Source: Jaapia argillacea MUCL 33604 (taxonomy: Eukaryota; Basidiomycota; Agaricomycetes; Jaapiales; Jaapiaceae). From it: a DNA stretch of 64,000 nucleotides. The stretch covers positions 430,221 through 494,220 of the forward strand of contig KL197711.1 in the NCBI GenBank assembly GCA_000697665.1, read 5' to 3'. The position numbers and the translations under genes were made by a program. Under the pieces are notes generated by a model. The model was not told where the DNA came from. It saw only the letters and a list, made by a program, of their open reading frames with translations, and searched no databases. Shown here in pieces: positions 1 to 13,428 of this stretch; positions within the stretch are counted from its first letter, which is position 1; each line of letters begins with the position of its first letter.

Positions 1-1174
1 CCATATTGGACTCTCCGCTAAAGGGGCGACGGAATCGGGCTTTCGCAAGGCTTTCCGAAACGCGTCGGCCATGGTCGCAGCGCCAGCACCTGAAAATGGA
101 CGCTCCTCTTTAGATGTCAAAGTAAATGTGCCTTGAAATCGGTGTGGCTCTCTAGAACCAAGGCCATACGTTTTCTCGGGGCGGTCCGCAACCACCATGA
201 CACTTCCCCGGGCTTGGGAGGTGGCTTGCGAAAGATCGATGGCATAAGAAAGCTCCAATTTATCCTCGGATCGCCACGCACGTTCGACGCGATACTTGAC
301 GGACATGTCTGGAGAAGCAAGTCGGAAGTCAGCTAAAAAGCAGCGGCAGTGAAAACGAAAACGAACCTGAGGCGTTGGTGACAGTGTCCGCAAGACTTGG
401 GTGGAGAGAGGTCCAAAACAGTTTCCAAGCAAAGTCCGATGCCTCCATCTCCGCCCGCAAAGAGTACACCTCTTTCTTCGACGAAACGACATGGTGGAAG
501 GCGGATTCGATCAAAACAGAGACCATCTCTAACTCCTTCTTCGCCGACGCCACTGGCTCGCCATAAAGGCGCTTCAGGCCAGACAAATGACCCTCGTGGA
601 GCCTTTGGGCGAATTGGGTGGGATCCAAGCCATGGCTACCGCCTGCCACAATATCCTCCATTTCAACACGGAAGTACAAGAACTGTTTCTCGGCACAGGT
701 AGCGAGATTGCTCCATATACACCCCGCAAACCACCAACAGTTGAAGGTGTAAACATTGTAGAACTTGGCGGTGCCCATGATGAGTTCGAGAAGTGCGGCC
801 AAATACGAAAGCCGAACGACAGAGGGTGGAAAGCGCAGAGTGGCGAGGACTTGGTCGCCTTTCTTCACCAAGGTATCCGGTGATTGCGAAATGGTAACGG
901 TATCTTTGCACTTGTCACGATAATTTGGACCGACAAGTGACGCCCACGACCCTGCGTCCCGCTCAAGGCGCAAGGCAGCTCCGTCCAACCCAACGATGAG
1001 GTATTCGTGAGCGGGTCGACCTGGCGTCTTTCCCCATGCCATATGTAATATAGACATGCAATCAGCGCCGTCTGCCAATGCATCAGGCGACGTTGCCCAA
1101 TTCACGAACTGCTTCACAGGGATTTGCCCCCGAATTTTCCGAGCAGAAGGAAGTTTGGAGATCGAGTTGTCCAT
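1..1174 (-). CDS. Uncharacterised fungal protein, 3' part cut by window edge
   Basis: I do not recognise this gene. Exon 1 is open from the ATG at 1174 down to about 367. A very short intron (about 34 bp, 333-366) joins a second open stretch that runs off the window at base 1, so the C-terminus is missing. The protein has hydrophobic and mixed segments and a striking patch, FNCWWFAGCIW, around residue 150. An N-C-x-x-F context of this kind is seen around the nucleophile in LRAT and NlpC/P60-type thiol hydrolases, but I see no matching upstream histidine box, so that link is only a guess. The N-terminal part (residues 15-60) includes 'VNWATSPDALADGADC' and 'RPAHEYLIVGLDGAALRLE'. The reading is convincing as coding because both exons stay open and splice in frame. 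Function unknown. Confidence 0.55.
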
Positions 1175-1767
1175 GATAAACGAGAACGGTACTATTGGGC
1201 CTTAGGCTTGGTCAGCGAATTAAACCAAGGAGAGTGAATATCGAGTCAACGAACCGCGATGGTGTCAAGATGAGGTTGAGAACCTATAAGTAGAACCAGT
1301 TCCCACAAGGTTGAAGGACGAGGCGGCGCAGGCAGGGCGCTTGGAAGGGAGGGGGATAATCCAAATCCATCCCTTGCTCCCGATTGCTGTTGATGTGGTG
1401 GCAAACCTCCTAGTGGCAGGGCCATGCTCGACAGATGAAACCATGCCGTTTGGGTAGACTTGGAACGGCGTCTCTTATACGAAAGTTGATTGCAAGCAAT
1501 TCTTTCATACGGCATTCTGTGAAGCGGTCGAGAGTCTGAGCGTTGCGATGAGTTTCTGCGAGAGGGAGTCCAGACCAGCGACTCGACGACCTTCACCTGC
1601 AGCTGTGATTGTTGAAATATTCGCAAGGGACTTCGACAAGGCTGATCGGCACCAAGGAAACGAGAACGCAGGGTATGTTTACTACAGCTTGGGAGGGTGC
1701 AACAACGATGAAAACAAACCCCACAGTAGAAAATAAGCGTAGTAGATCATCCAAAAGAGCCATCACA
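1175..1767. other. Intergenic stretch, no convincing gene
   Basis: This lies between the start of the partial gene on the left and the stop of the polymerase alpha B-subunit gene on the right, both on the minus strand, so it should hold the promoter of the left gene. A 126-codon minus-strand open frame at 1246-1626 has low-complexity composition and no recognisable domain. Bases 1454-1506 resemble bases 13151-13201 (see the repeat entries). Confidence 0.5.
1454..1506 (-). repeat. Copy 1 of a short dispersed repeat
   Basis: A 53-bp stretch is matched by a second copy at 13151-13201. The first 21 bases (beginning GTAGACTTGGAACGG) are identical in both. The rest aligns with a few substitutions and a 2-bp length difference. 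It lies about 280 bp 5' of the partial gene at the window's left edge. The length difference breaks any shared reading frame, so this is a DNA repeat rather than a conserved peptide. Confidence 0.5.
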
Positions 1768-4075
1768 CTAGCTCGATAACCTCTCTAGGTCAACCTTGAT
1801 CCTCTCCCGAACGGTCCCCTCTGTGTGGCCGGCAAACGATAAGGTAGCATATATTCCTTTCGTCAAGAACGACGGGTTGATAGCAACGGTGTTATCAACA
1901 GTCTACGGGCGACAAAACGTATCAGACGGGTTCAGAACAAGAGTAATCAATATCCTCACCTTGGCGAAATGTTTCAGTCTGCTGGGAATTACCAGCACGT
2001 CAGGTGCATCTGGTTCGTCCTCTTCGCCACCCAGGAACAGTCCTTCAGAGTGGGAGATGTCAAGGTTAACTTCGTGCGACAACTCCAGGGGTGAGGGGAA
2101 TATGGGGTAGAAGCTGTCGTCAAGATGGTCTCAGTATATCCGACCACGAGAGGAATAGCCTTTGAACACACATACCTTCGTTGCTGTAACAAATGTCGAC
2201 ATGTGTTTACCATTGAATCATTGTTCACTGAATCATCCACCGAAACAACGGGTTCCACTTCCTCTGGTACACGCTTGAAGAATTCCTCCTTTCGTAGATG
2301 GAAGAGCACATCTATGCTGCTCACTCCAAATGAAACACCATTGACTGAGAACCTGCAAGGATTCGGCAACAAGTGTATTCGCTACATCCCCATGCAGTCA
2401 GTGCATATGAGGACGTTCGGGAGAGACTTCACTTACGATGTCACCAGAGAACTCTTGGCTAAGCTCGCATTGGGGAAAGACGGCGTGGTCACTGATAATA
2501 TCCTTTATACTGGGTAGGATGAGCACTAGGCTTCCCGGAGAGACGTCCAAAAACTGGAGGAGACTTTCAGTAAACCGATCTCGGAAAACGTCTGTTGGCA
2601 GTTTGTTGATTTCACCATTCTTGACGTGCGAGTGTGATGAGTCTATGAACGGACCGAGCTACGAAGGGAGATAGGGATGAGGCTCCTTGAAAGTCGCTCT
2701 CGTGGTGAGCACATACGAGGAGGACGACGGCAGGTTTCGTTGCTTTGAGGGTAGATACCAGAGTACTCCAAGGTTTGTAGTTCATGTCGGCATCAGGGGT
2801 GTAGGGCCCACTAGCAATGCACATCGAGAATGCATCGTCTCTGACTTCACTTGTTTCATGTGGTCGTACTTTGAGTGGAGGCAACTGTGTTGTCATCAGT
2901 CCAGTCAATATACCAGGTTGGAGAACGATATACTCACGGCCAAGATCTCCGTGACATTAAACCAACCTCCACCGCCATTCTTCCCTTTCAACGCTACGAT
3001 CGCACCAGGAAATAATCCCAAGCCTCCACTGCCTTTCGGCCCCCCTCTCACTTTAACTTGTGGATCAAACCGAAGTGGCACACGAATCCCAGAGCCCATC
3101 CAACGCGACGACTCGAGAACGATACATGATTCGTTCAGTTTGACAGCAGATGCAGATGAGGATTCCGCATCGAGGGCTATGCGACCCACGACGGTGGTTT
3201 CACTCTGAAACCATAGGAATGAGGAGCCATGTGTAGTGGAAAGGAGTGACTTACTTCAGTGCTCGCGGACGGGTCCCCAAATTCCTGGACACCATAATGC
3301 TTCATCACGAGTTCAGCAGCTTTCTCGATCTGCCTATCCAAAACTTCATGGTATGTCATGATCGAATTCCCATAGGTTTACTTGGGGATTTAGAGGACGC
3401 ACCTGCTCCTCGCTCAGATACCTTCTCGTACATGTATCGATCTTCGAGCGCCTCGCCGTTAGCACAAGATCTCGAAGTAGGTAGAAGCAAAACGTACAGG
3501 CGCGTTTCTTCCTCGATTCAGGATCATCCTTAGGCCCAACAAAGAACACCTTGCTAGACCCAGCTAGAGCATACTTCTCCTCAGCACTACCACTTCCCAA
3601 CTTGATCGGTGTTCCAGGGCCTCCCCCTCCCCCGCCAAAACCTCCATGCATGGAAGCAGCTCCATTCCTTATAAGGCCAGCCCCTTTGCCTCTGGTCATC
3701 AGCCCGGCGTTGAGTTTTGCTCTCTTCTTCTGTTCCTGTTCCTCCTGCTTCTTCTTCTTCACCTGACTCTGGATGTACTGCTTCAAAGCAAGCGCAGACT
3801 CTGCGTTGAAAACATTGCGCGTAAATGTCGTTCGGGAGGCAGTAGTGGCACTGGAGAAGTGATATGCCTCCCATTTAAAGAACAAATCCTCTGCGGTCAT
3901 GTTGAAATTTTGACATATGTTGACACCTAGGACAGGGAGGAATCAGCTCGAGATGTGGGTGTAAGATGAGATAAATGTTCTGACATTCTGACAGGACTTC
4001 GTCATCTGGTGATAACCAATCGACAAACTTTTCAGATAGCTCATGACGGAGAGTGGAGGTGGCTTCAGATGCCAT
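1768..4075 (-). CDS. POL12: DNA polymerase alpha subunit B (primase-associated, Pol12/POLA2)
   Basis: This is the non-catalytic B subunit of the DNA polymerase alpha-primase complex, which tethers the polymerase and takes part in initiation of lagging-strand synthesis in the nucleus. I start it at 4075 (MASEATSTL...). Exon 1 joins exon 2 to give a helical N-terminal domain containing 'DLFFKWEAYHFSS', as in the family. A basic, glycine-rich linker follows (about 3550-3760). Then come the OB-fold part ('GRIALDAESSSASAVKLNES', 'GLFPGAIVALKGKN') and the inactive calcineurin-like phosphoesterase domain ('MCIASGPYTPDAD', 'ATKPAVVLLV', 'LPNPCRFSVNGVSFGVSS', 'LVIPSRLKHFAK'). The last exon encodes 'VDNTVAINPSFLTKGIYA' and ends '...VDLERLSS' at 1768. 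There are at least five introns. Family assignment is firm; exact splice sites in the middle are less so. Confidence 0.9.
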
Positions 4076-4514
4076 GGCACTGGTAGGATAATGGTGGATG
4101 CAGCAACGCGCTAGATGGATCACACGCGCCACAACGCGTCTTGTCACATCGGTTACAGCATGTCACAATCCTCCTTGCTCGAGTCAACCGGTCACAAGCG
4201 CAGGCTCGCTATGGGGGCCAGGAGACTGTCTCTCCGAGAGACTACGGTATGACATTGGTCACATACAAGTACAACTCGTCCCTCCTACAAACTACACTTA
4301 CAAGAGTCAACCACAAACCCTCGGCCAAAAGAAAGTGCAAGGGGGTAAGATGAGTATGCACTCTTTACGATATCATGAAATGATATCCAACAACGATATA
4401 GCGAGAAAGCAACTCCGAATAATGCGATAGTGTGTACGGTACAGTGGGTGATGCGATTGGGGGGATGTGCGTACATCCAATGGCATGCGAAAAAGAGAAA
4501 TTATGGGGTGGCGA
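4076..4514. other. Intergenic region 5' of the polymerase alpha B-subunit gene
   Basis: The 440 bp between two minus-strand genes hold the presumed promoter of the right-to-left polymerase gene and the 3' end of the endosulfine transcript. I see no open frame with coding character and no RNA gene. Confidence 0.5.
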
Positions 4515-5197
4515 TCACTCCGTGGTAGTAGGTGCAGTCGCCTCGGCTGGGGGAGGGACGGTGGACTCGAATTGAGCAAGGGAGCTCTCCCTGACCGGAC
4601 TCGTTGACGTGTTGGTGGGGGAGATCGATGAGGACTGATGGCCAGTGGTTGGGGATGATGCGTGAGGGATACTGCGAAGAAACGGATGAAAATATGTTAG
4701 TCAGGATGGGAAGGCTGAACACGAGGCGAAAGCAAGTGGATAGTGACTGATGGTGAAACACGAGGCAAGATACACTCACTTCTCGGGATTAGGGATGGCG
4801 GTCCCAACTGTATTCTGAGGAGCCTTGCCGGCTTTGGAGAGAGCATAGTCACCAGAATCGAAGTATTTACGATCCTAGCAACACCATTAAAAGGGGAATC
4901 ATACGAAGTTGGAGATGTCGCACCTTTTGCATCTTGGTGAGCACGTTCTTGTGGGTAGGCAACTTTCCATACAGGCTAAAGAGCTTCTTCTCCTCCTCCG
5001 TCATCGTCTGCAGAGAAACTTCTGTTAGCGATGAGTCGCGAGACGAGTCATGAATACCAAAATGCCGGAACTAGCAGATGATGGCGGTTCATCCGCTCCC
5101 ATCTCATCTGACTCCGAAAAACGAAAATATGGAGTGATACAGGAGGGAGAAAGTGACATACGCTGAGGTCGATCTTCTTGAGTTTGGCTGGATGCAT
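4515..5197 (-). CDS. IGO1: Endosulfine / ARPP-19 family PP2A-B55 inhibitor (Igo1-like)
   Basis: This is a small, probably disordered cytoplasmic protein of about 123 residues. When Greatwall/Rim15 kinase phosphorylates the serine of the FDSGDY motif, endosulfines inhibit PP2A-B55. In fungi this controls entry into quiescence and mitosis. Four exons give 'MHPAKLKKIDLS', then 'TMTEEEKKLFSLYGKLP', then 'DRKYFDSGDYALSKAGK' (phospho-site serine at about residue 47), then a Ser/Thr/Pro-rich tail ending '...ATAPTTTE'. The conserved core covers about residues 14-62, and length and motif order match the family. I chose the ATG at 5197 because its exon splices in frame. A short upstream open stretch with an ATG at 5472 could be an untranslated or alternative first exon. 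The family call is very secure. Confidence 0.92.
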
Positions 5198-5516
5198 AAT
5201 GGCTATCTGGGGGGTTTAACAGCGAGGGGTCGTCAAGCGAAGATGGTGACGAAGGAGGAGATGAAGGTCGCTGTGCAGCGAAAGAGGATAAAGGGCAAAC
5301 GATAAGGCAAGCAACGACTTCTCTGGTATGTGCTAAAGATTTGGTTTCTGACAAGTCAAGAATCTCAAGTGGCAATCATCCCATCGAGCGGAGAACCAGC
5401 GGAATTTGAATTTAGATGTCTTTGACGTAATTACATAACTACGTCAGTCACCTGAACGAACAGCCTGGCCATCCTCCTCGACCTCGGTGCCCCACGAGAA
5501 ATGGAAGACTAGCAAG
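5198..5516. other. Intergenic region 5' of the endosulfine gene
   Basis: About 320 bp with no recognisable gene. It includes a minus-strand ATG at 5472 followed by seven codons and a plausible GTGACT donor. This might be a 5' exon of the endosulfine gene but cannot be proved here. Confidence 0.4.
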
Positions 5517-8262
5517 CTATTGTACAAGGGAGCATGGAGGTAAAAACTCTCCATCCTCATCAAAATCGAGTACACATTCCTCTCCACATTCTCTCACCCA
5601 GTTAGGTCCCGCGTCACACCCCAGACCCAACTCGTGGTTTCGCCGAGAAGAACCGTAAGATCCGTCAAAAGCCGAGAGGGAACCAGAGCGCAGGGTCCAT
5701 TTTGCCTCTTCCTGCACGAGGGGGACCATATCGATGGCAGAGTCCTGATCGAGAGACCCGTTATTCTCAGCATCCAAGTGTGAAGTATCCTCGTCGAAGA
5801 GGGCAATGTCCAGTTCGAAGTCGCCACCATAAGACAGGTGGGGATGAACGTGGTCAGGTTGGGTGTCTATATCCGTTTCGCAGTGGCACAATGGATCCGA
5901 GATGTACGAGACCTTGGATGGATATGGAGTGATAGAAGGTTGGGCGGAGGGTGACAGATCTTGGATGGCCTCGAGGATGGGTAATGCGATGGCACTATGG
6001 GCCGGAAGTGAATGGCAAGTGTCAGGGACAGGGATAAGTCTTCGGGCGTGTTCTTCGATTTCTTGAGGTTGTAAATCGGGTCTTGCTTGAGAAAAAAGGT
6101 CGCCTAGATCATCAAGAAGTGTGCCAGCTTGGTGCGTAGGGTATTCTCCCGATAGCCCGTCGTCGTCAAAGTCAAGGGGCGCCTCAGAGAATAGCACATG
6201 CTGGACTTCGTTGTCTTGGTCAGCTGTCGTCTCCACGCTGAGATGCGAGTGAGACCAACAGTCACTCAAAGTAGGAGATCGGACAATTCTTGCCATTCCC
6301 GTCTGCTGGTACCCGAGTATTGATTGAGATTAGTGAAATTGTTACCAGACAGAGATGAGACATACCAAAGACTTTCGGCCTAGAGGCTCACCCTGATACG
6401 GAGGGGAGAACGATGATGAGGAATGGGAGGAAGTTGATTCAGAACTCTTGGACGGGAATCCTTGTAAATGCCAAAAGCCGTCGTCGTCTTCAACGAACTC
6501 GTTGGAAAATCCTGCGGAAACATCCTCAGGGAACCAGTGATCATCCAATTCCATAGAAAGTTCTTCGGAGTTAGAAGGAGAAGGAGTTTCATCCTCAAAG
6601 TTCATCAATGGTTCTTGATCTTGGTCTATTTCGCTCCAACGTCCAACGTCCTCATCATGGGCATCTCCTTCGAAAAACGCTGACATCGTGTCTTGCTCGA
6701 GGGGCCTGGGTTGCGAGTGCCGAGTGGGAGAACTAGAGATGTCATCCAAGTCCAAAGGAAGACCGTACTTGTCAAGTGTATAAGTTTGATCCCAGAGTGT
6801 CTTTCCGAGTGGCACGGGGAAAAGGAGGTCCTGAGTTTCTGCAGCGTCAAGTTCGAATTCGTCATCAGAGAGGCCGTTCGCATATCCGAAAGGGGCGGAA
6901 TTTACGCTCTCCAAGGAGTAACCATTTATGACGAATGATTAGAAGGCAGAAGTGACGTTAGAATTGTTGGAGGACCAGCCACAGCGCGAAAGCCAGTCGA
7001 TTAGGTTTGAAAAAAAAACTAAAATATGACGATCTGCGTTACCTTGAAGCGAGCCGGACGAATCGTAGCTTTGAACAGTCGATTCATGGCATGGCAGAGT
7101 ACAGCTTCATCGTCCTGATTTTGATCACCACTAAAATCTGATGCGGAGACGTCCCCCAGCACCACGGGGTGGGAAGACAGCATACAGTCGACGATGACTT
7201 GGGCGGCTTCATCGGACGCGGACTGGTTTGCTTTGAGGAGATTCTGCCCATGAGTAGGATGAGACGACGTTGTAAAGGGGGGAGACACAAAGGTTACGCT
7301 AACGATTCCTCGACAGCGCTTGCGAAATGAAGGGTTGGTAGAGCGAGCTATCACGTTGAGTATTGATTTGCTAATGGACGGGAATAAGGAGGATTCGAGA
7401 TCCAATTTCTACGGGAGCCTCAAGTTTAGAATTACAGAACCCAGGAGATGGTACAACGTACCGCCCGCCATAATCCGAAAATGAGGGGATACCGCCTGCA
7501 GTCGGTGAGATAAACTCAACGACGGGCGTGATTCATTCACAATACCTGACCAGATGGAAAGTCACAAATTTCTCTATTATGTGTGTCAATGCCGCCTCGA
7601 GAGGGAGAAGCAATTGTGGGCAGAACGGGTCAGTTTCCTCGCCGATGTCTATACCAAAGCATCAATAGAGAATCGAGAAGAGCGGGGAGCAAAGTACGCG
7701 TGGTTGGTGAGCTCTGCCTTGCCTTCACGAGATACATCATATCAATGGCCACAAGAGTGATGCAAGGAGAGGGCAACTCCACGGGAAGAGGGTTGGACGA
7801 TGCGACTGAAACTGAATAGTCCATCAGGCAAAGCCGTGGACGAGACTAAACCAGACGGACGCTTGGGAAGACCGTCCTCTTCGTCAATATAGACATCAGA
7901 AACAGTTGTGAAACCGAGCACTGCCGCGTTCTGTATTGGAAAAGAATGATAGTTTCAGAGCTGTGACACTGGAGAGCGAAATGGAAACTTGCCGATTTGA
8001 GATATCCAGCAAAGTGAGACAGAATCGCAGATTGATATACCGTGTTATTGGCCACCTTGACCCGATCTACTTGACCAGAAAAGCTGAAAACCAAACAGGA
8101 GGCAGCCAGAAAGACATCAAGTTGTTCCGGCACGCGACTTTTTAAGCTGTACACGGTTTCAGATGGAGATCCGACTACTAAACGGTGACGAGCGTTGAGG
8201 GCAAGAGTCATGTCGTTGTCCGTCGCCGTTCGAAGAACAGACGAGTATGAAATTGAAGGCAT
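5517..8262 (-). CDS. Uncharacterised multi-exon protein with acidic C-terminal half
   Basis: I do not recognise the family. Minus-strand open segments with coding character follow one another. The first begins at the ATG at 8262 ('MPSISYSSVLRTATDND') and includes 'PEQLDVFLAASCLVFSFSGQ'. The next has 'AAVLGFTTVSDVYIDEEDG'. A third contains 'SHRLQAVSPHFRIMAG', followed by 'FRKRCRGIVSVTFVSPPF' and 'NQSASDEAAQVIVDCMLSS'. The final two large exons (6914-6342 and 6296-5517) are strongly acidic and serine-rich, for example 'DDHWFPEDVSAGFSNEFVED' and 'CVLDFDEDGEFLPPCSLVQ'. A globular N-terminal half plus an acidic disordered C-terminal half could suit a regulatory or adaptor protein, but this is inference from composition. 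It may be one gene or two; the splice between about 7850 and 7560 is unresolved. The gene is divergent from the PKC gene, 205 bp away. Confidence 0.5.
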
Positions 8263-8467
8263 GACAGGGAGGGGGATGGTGTCTGAATGATGGCCGAGGG
8301 CTGTGGCACAACAATCAGAGGCATACAATCAGCGCATCTATGCCTCGGCAGGACCTGCCCTGCTTTGCCCTTGCTCTCAATACTTTAGCCCATCGACGAC
8401 AACTACGACGACACATTTTCATAGTCATTTTCGCCACTGCAAGTCGTCGGGCACGACATAGACCCCA
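8263..8467. promoter_or_regulatory. Short divergent promoter region
   Basis: About 205 bp separate the ATG of the leftward uncharacterised gene from the ATG of the rightward PKC gene, so both must be served from this interval. It contains pyrimidine runs and CGAC repeats but no TATA box that I can assign. Confidence 0.4.
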
Positions 8468-12531
<4,064 letters not shown>

Positions 12532-12676
12532 GACTTCACCCGGACCTCAGACTTGTATTTCCTTGTCATTCTTGTTGTAACTCGATCCCTCTGTTGTTTC
12601 TGTACTTGGATATGTCATGTCCGACCCTAGTATCACTACGCTCGTCTGTCTTAGTAGCATTTCCAATCAATCATAC

Positions 12677-13023
12677 CTAGTTCTCCTGTTTAGTGGAGAC
12701 AACATAACCTCCTGTACCAGGTAGCCCTTGACCATCGCCATCCGAAACCCTCTCCCGATCTCGCCTACTTGCATGGGTAAGTTGTTGAAAACTCTGCCAC
12801 AAATCCGCAATGTGTCTGTATTCCTTGGTCATCCCGAGGACTTCCTCGAGTTTTCGGTTTGTGACATTGCTTGACGATAGCAACTCCTCAAATCCCTAGC
12901 ATCAGAAAGGATAGGCTGTTAAGCTGGGCGAATTTCTCTGATGATATGAGTACCAACGGTGGTAATCTCTCCAGAGAGGCGATCTCTCTCTTTATCGAAG
13001 AATGACCCTTCAACCGTCGACAT
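12677..13023 (-). CDS. DAD1: DASH/Dam1 complex subunit Dad1
   Basis: This is a small kinetochore protein of the fungal DASH ring, which couples spindle microtubules to chromosomes. Two exons encode about 94 residues. Exon 1 (13023-12958) gives 'MSTVEGSFFDKERDRLSGEI'. Exon 2 (12895-12677) gives 'GFEELLSSSNVTNRKLEEVL' followed by 'GMTKEYRHIADLWQSFQQL' and a polar tail ending 'STKQEN'. The pattern of a short acidic start, a central SSSNxxNRKLEEV helix and an 'xVAxLW' helix is diagnostic of Dad1. The intron uses the donor GTTGGT, which is unusual but is the only in-frame choice I can find. The gene is convergent with PKC1 (about 145 bp between stop codons). The C-terminal extension after the LW helix is longer than I expect for yeast Dad1. 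Confidence 0.85.
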
Positions 13024-13428
13024 TGAGGGTTAATGTGGTAGCACTATCGACCAGTGAGTGCGTGGTAGCGATGTAAGAAAGGAGGATGCCGAGAATGGGA
13101 TTTGAACGTTACTTGAAGCTTCGTTTGAACCTGGAGGCTCTACCGACACTGTAGACTTGGAACGGCGTCTCATGTGAAAGTTGGTAGCGAGCAATCCTTT
13201 CGCACTGACACCGAAACAAAGATGCTTCCGCCAGGTAATACACTGAAAAATCGGATTCCAGATTATACGAGCACAATATACAGCCTGCGACTATGTAAGA
13301 TCCTCCTAGTCCACAATATGCACAACTAATTATACATCATAAAATAACGACTGACCACCATGGACCGGACTAAAAAGAATTCAAGTAGACGCCTAAAGAT
13401 GTTGACCGTCAAAGGCGATCTTGATTGA
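13024..13428. other. Intergenic region 5' of DAD1
   Basis: About 400 bp between DAD1 and the end of the RasGEF gene, both on the minus strand. It holds copy 2 of the short repeat (13151-13201). It also has an RNA-polymerase-III-like B-box look-alike (RC of 13098-13108, GTTCAAATCC) without a foldable tRNA. No gene recognised. Confidence 0.5.
13151..13201 (-). repeat. Copy 2 of a short dispersed repeat
   Basis: It pairs with 1454-1506. The first 21 bases are identical, then the copies diverge. It lies about 130 bp upstream of the DAD1 start codon in the same strand orientation that copy 1 has relative to the gene to its left. Confidence 0.5.

Noticed and set aside
1246-1626. 126-codon minus-strand open frame between the first two genes
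   Set aside because: Low-complexity translation, no domain, and the part shared with 13151-13201 is not frame-conserved.
5400-5480. ATG at 5472 as the true start of the endosulfine gene
   Set aside because: The exon 'MARLFVQ' cannot be joined with certainty, while the ATG at 5197 gives a normal-length, in-frame protein.
13085-13175. tRNA- or SINE-like signal: a B-box match (GTTCAAATCC) on the minus strand
   Set aside because: The flanking bases do not form a T-arm or acceptor stem, and there is no matching A-box at proper distance.
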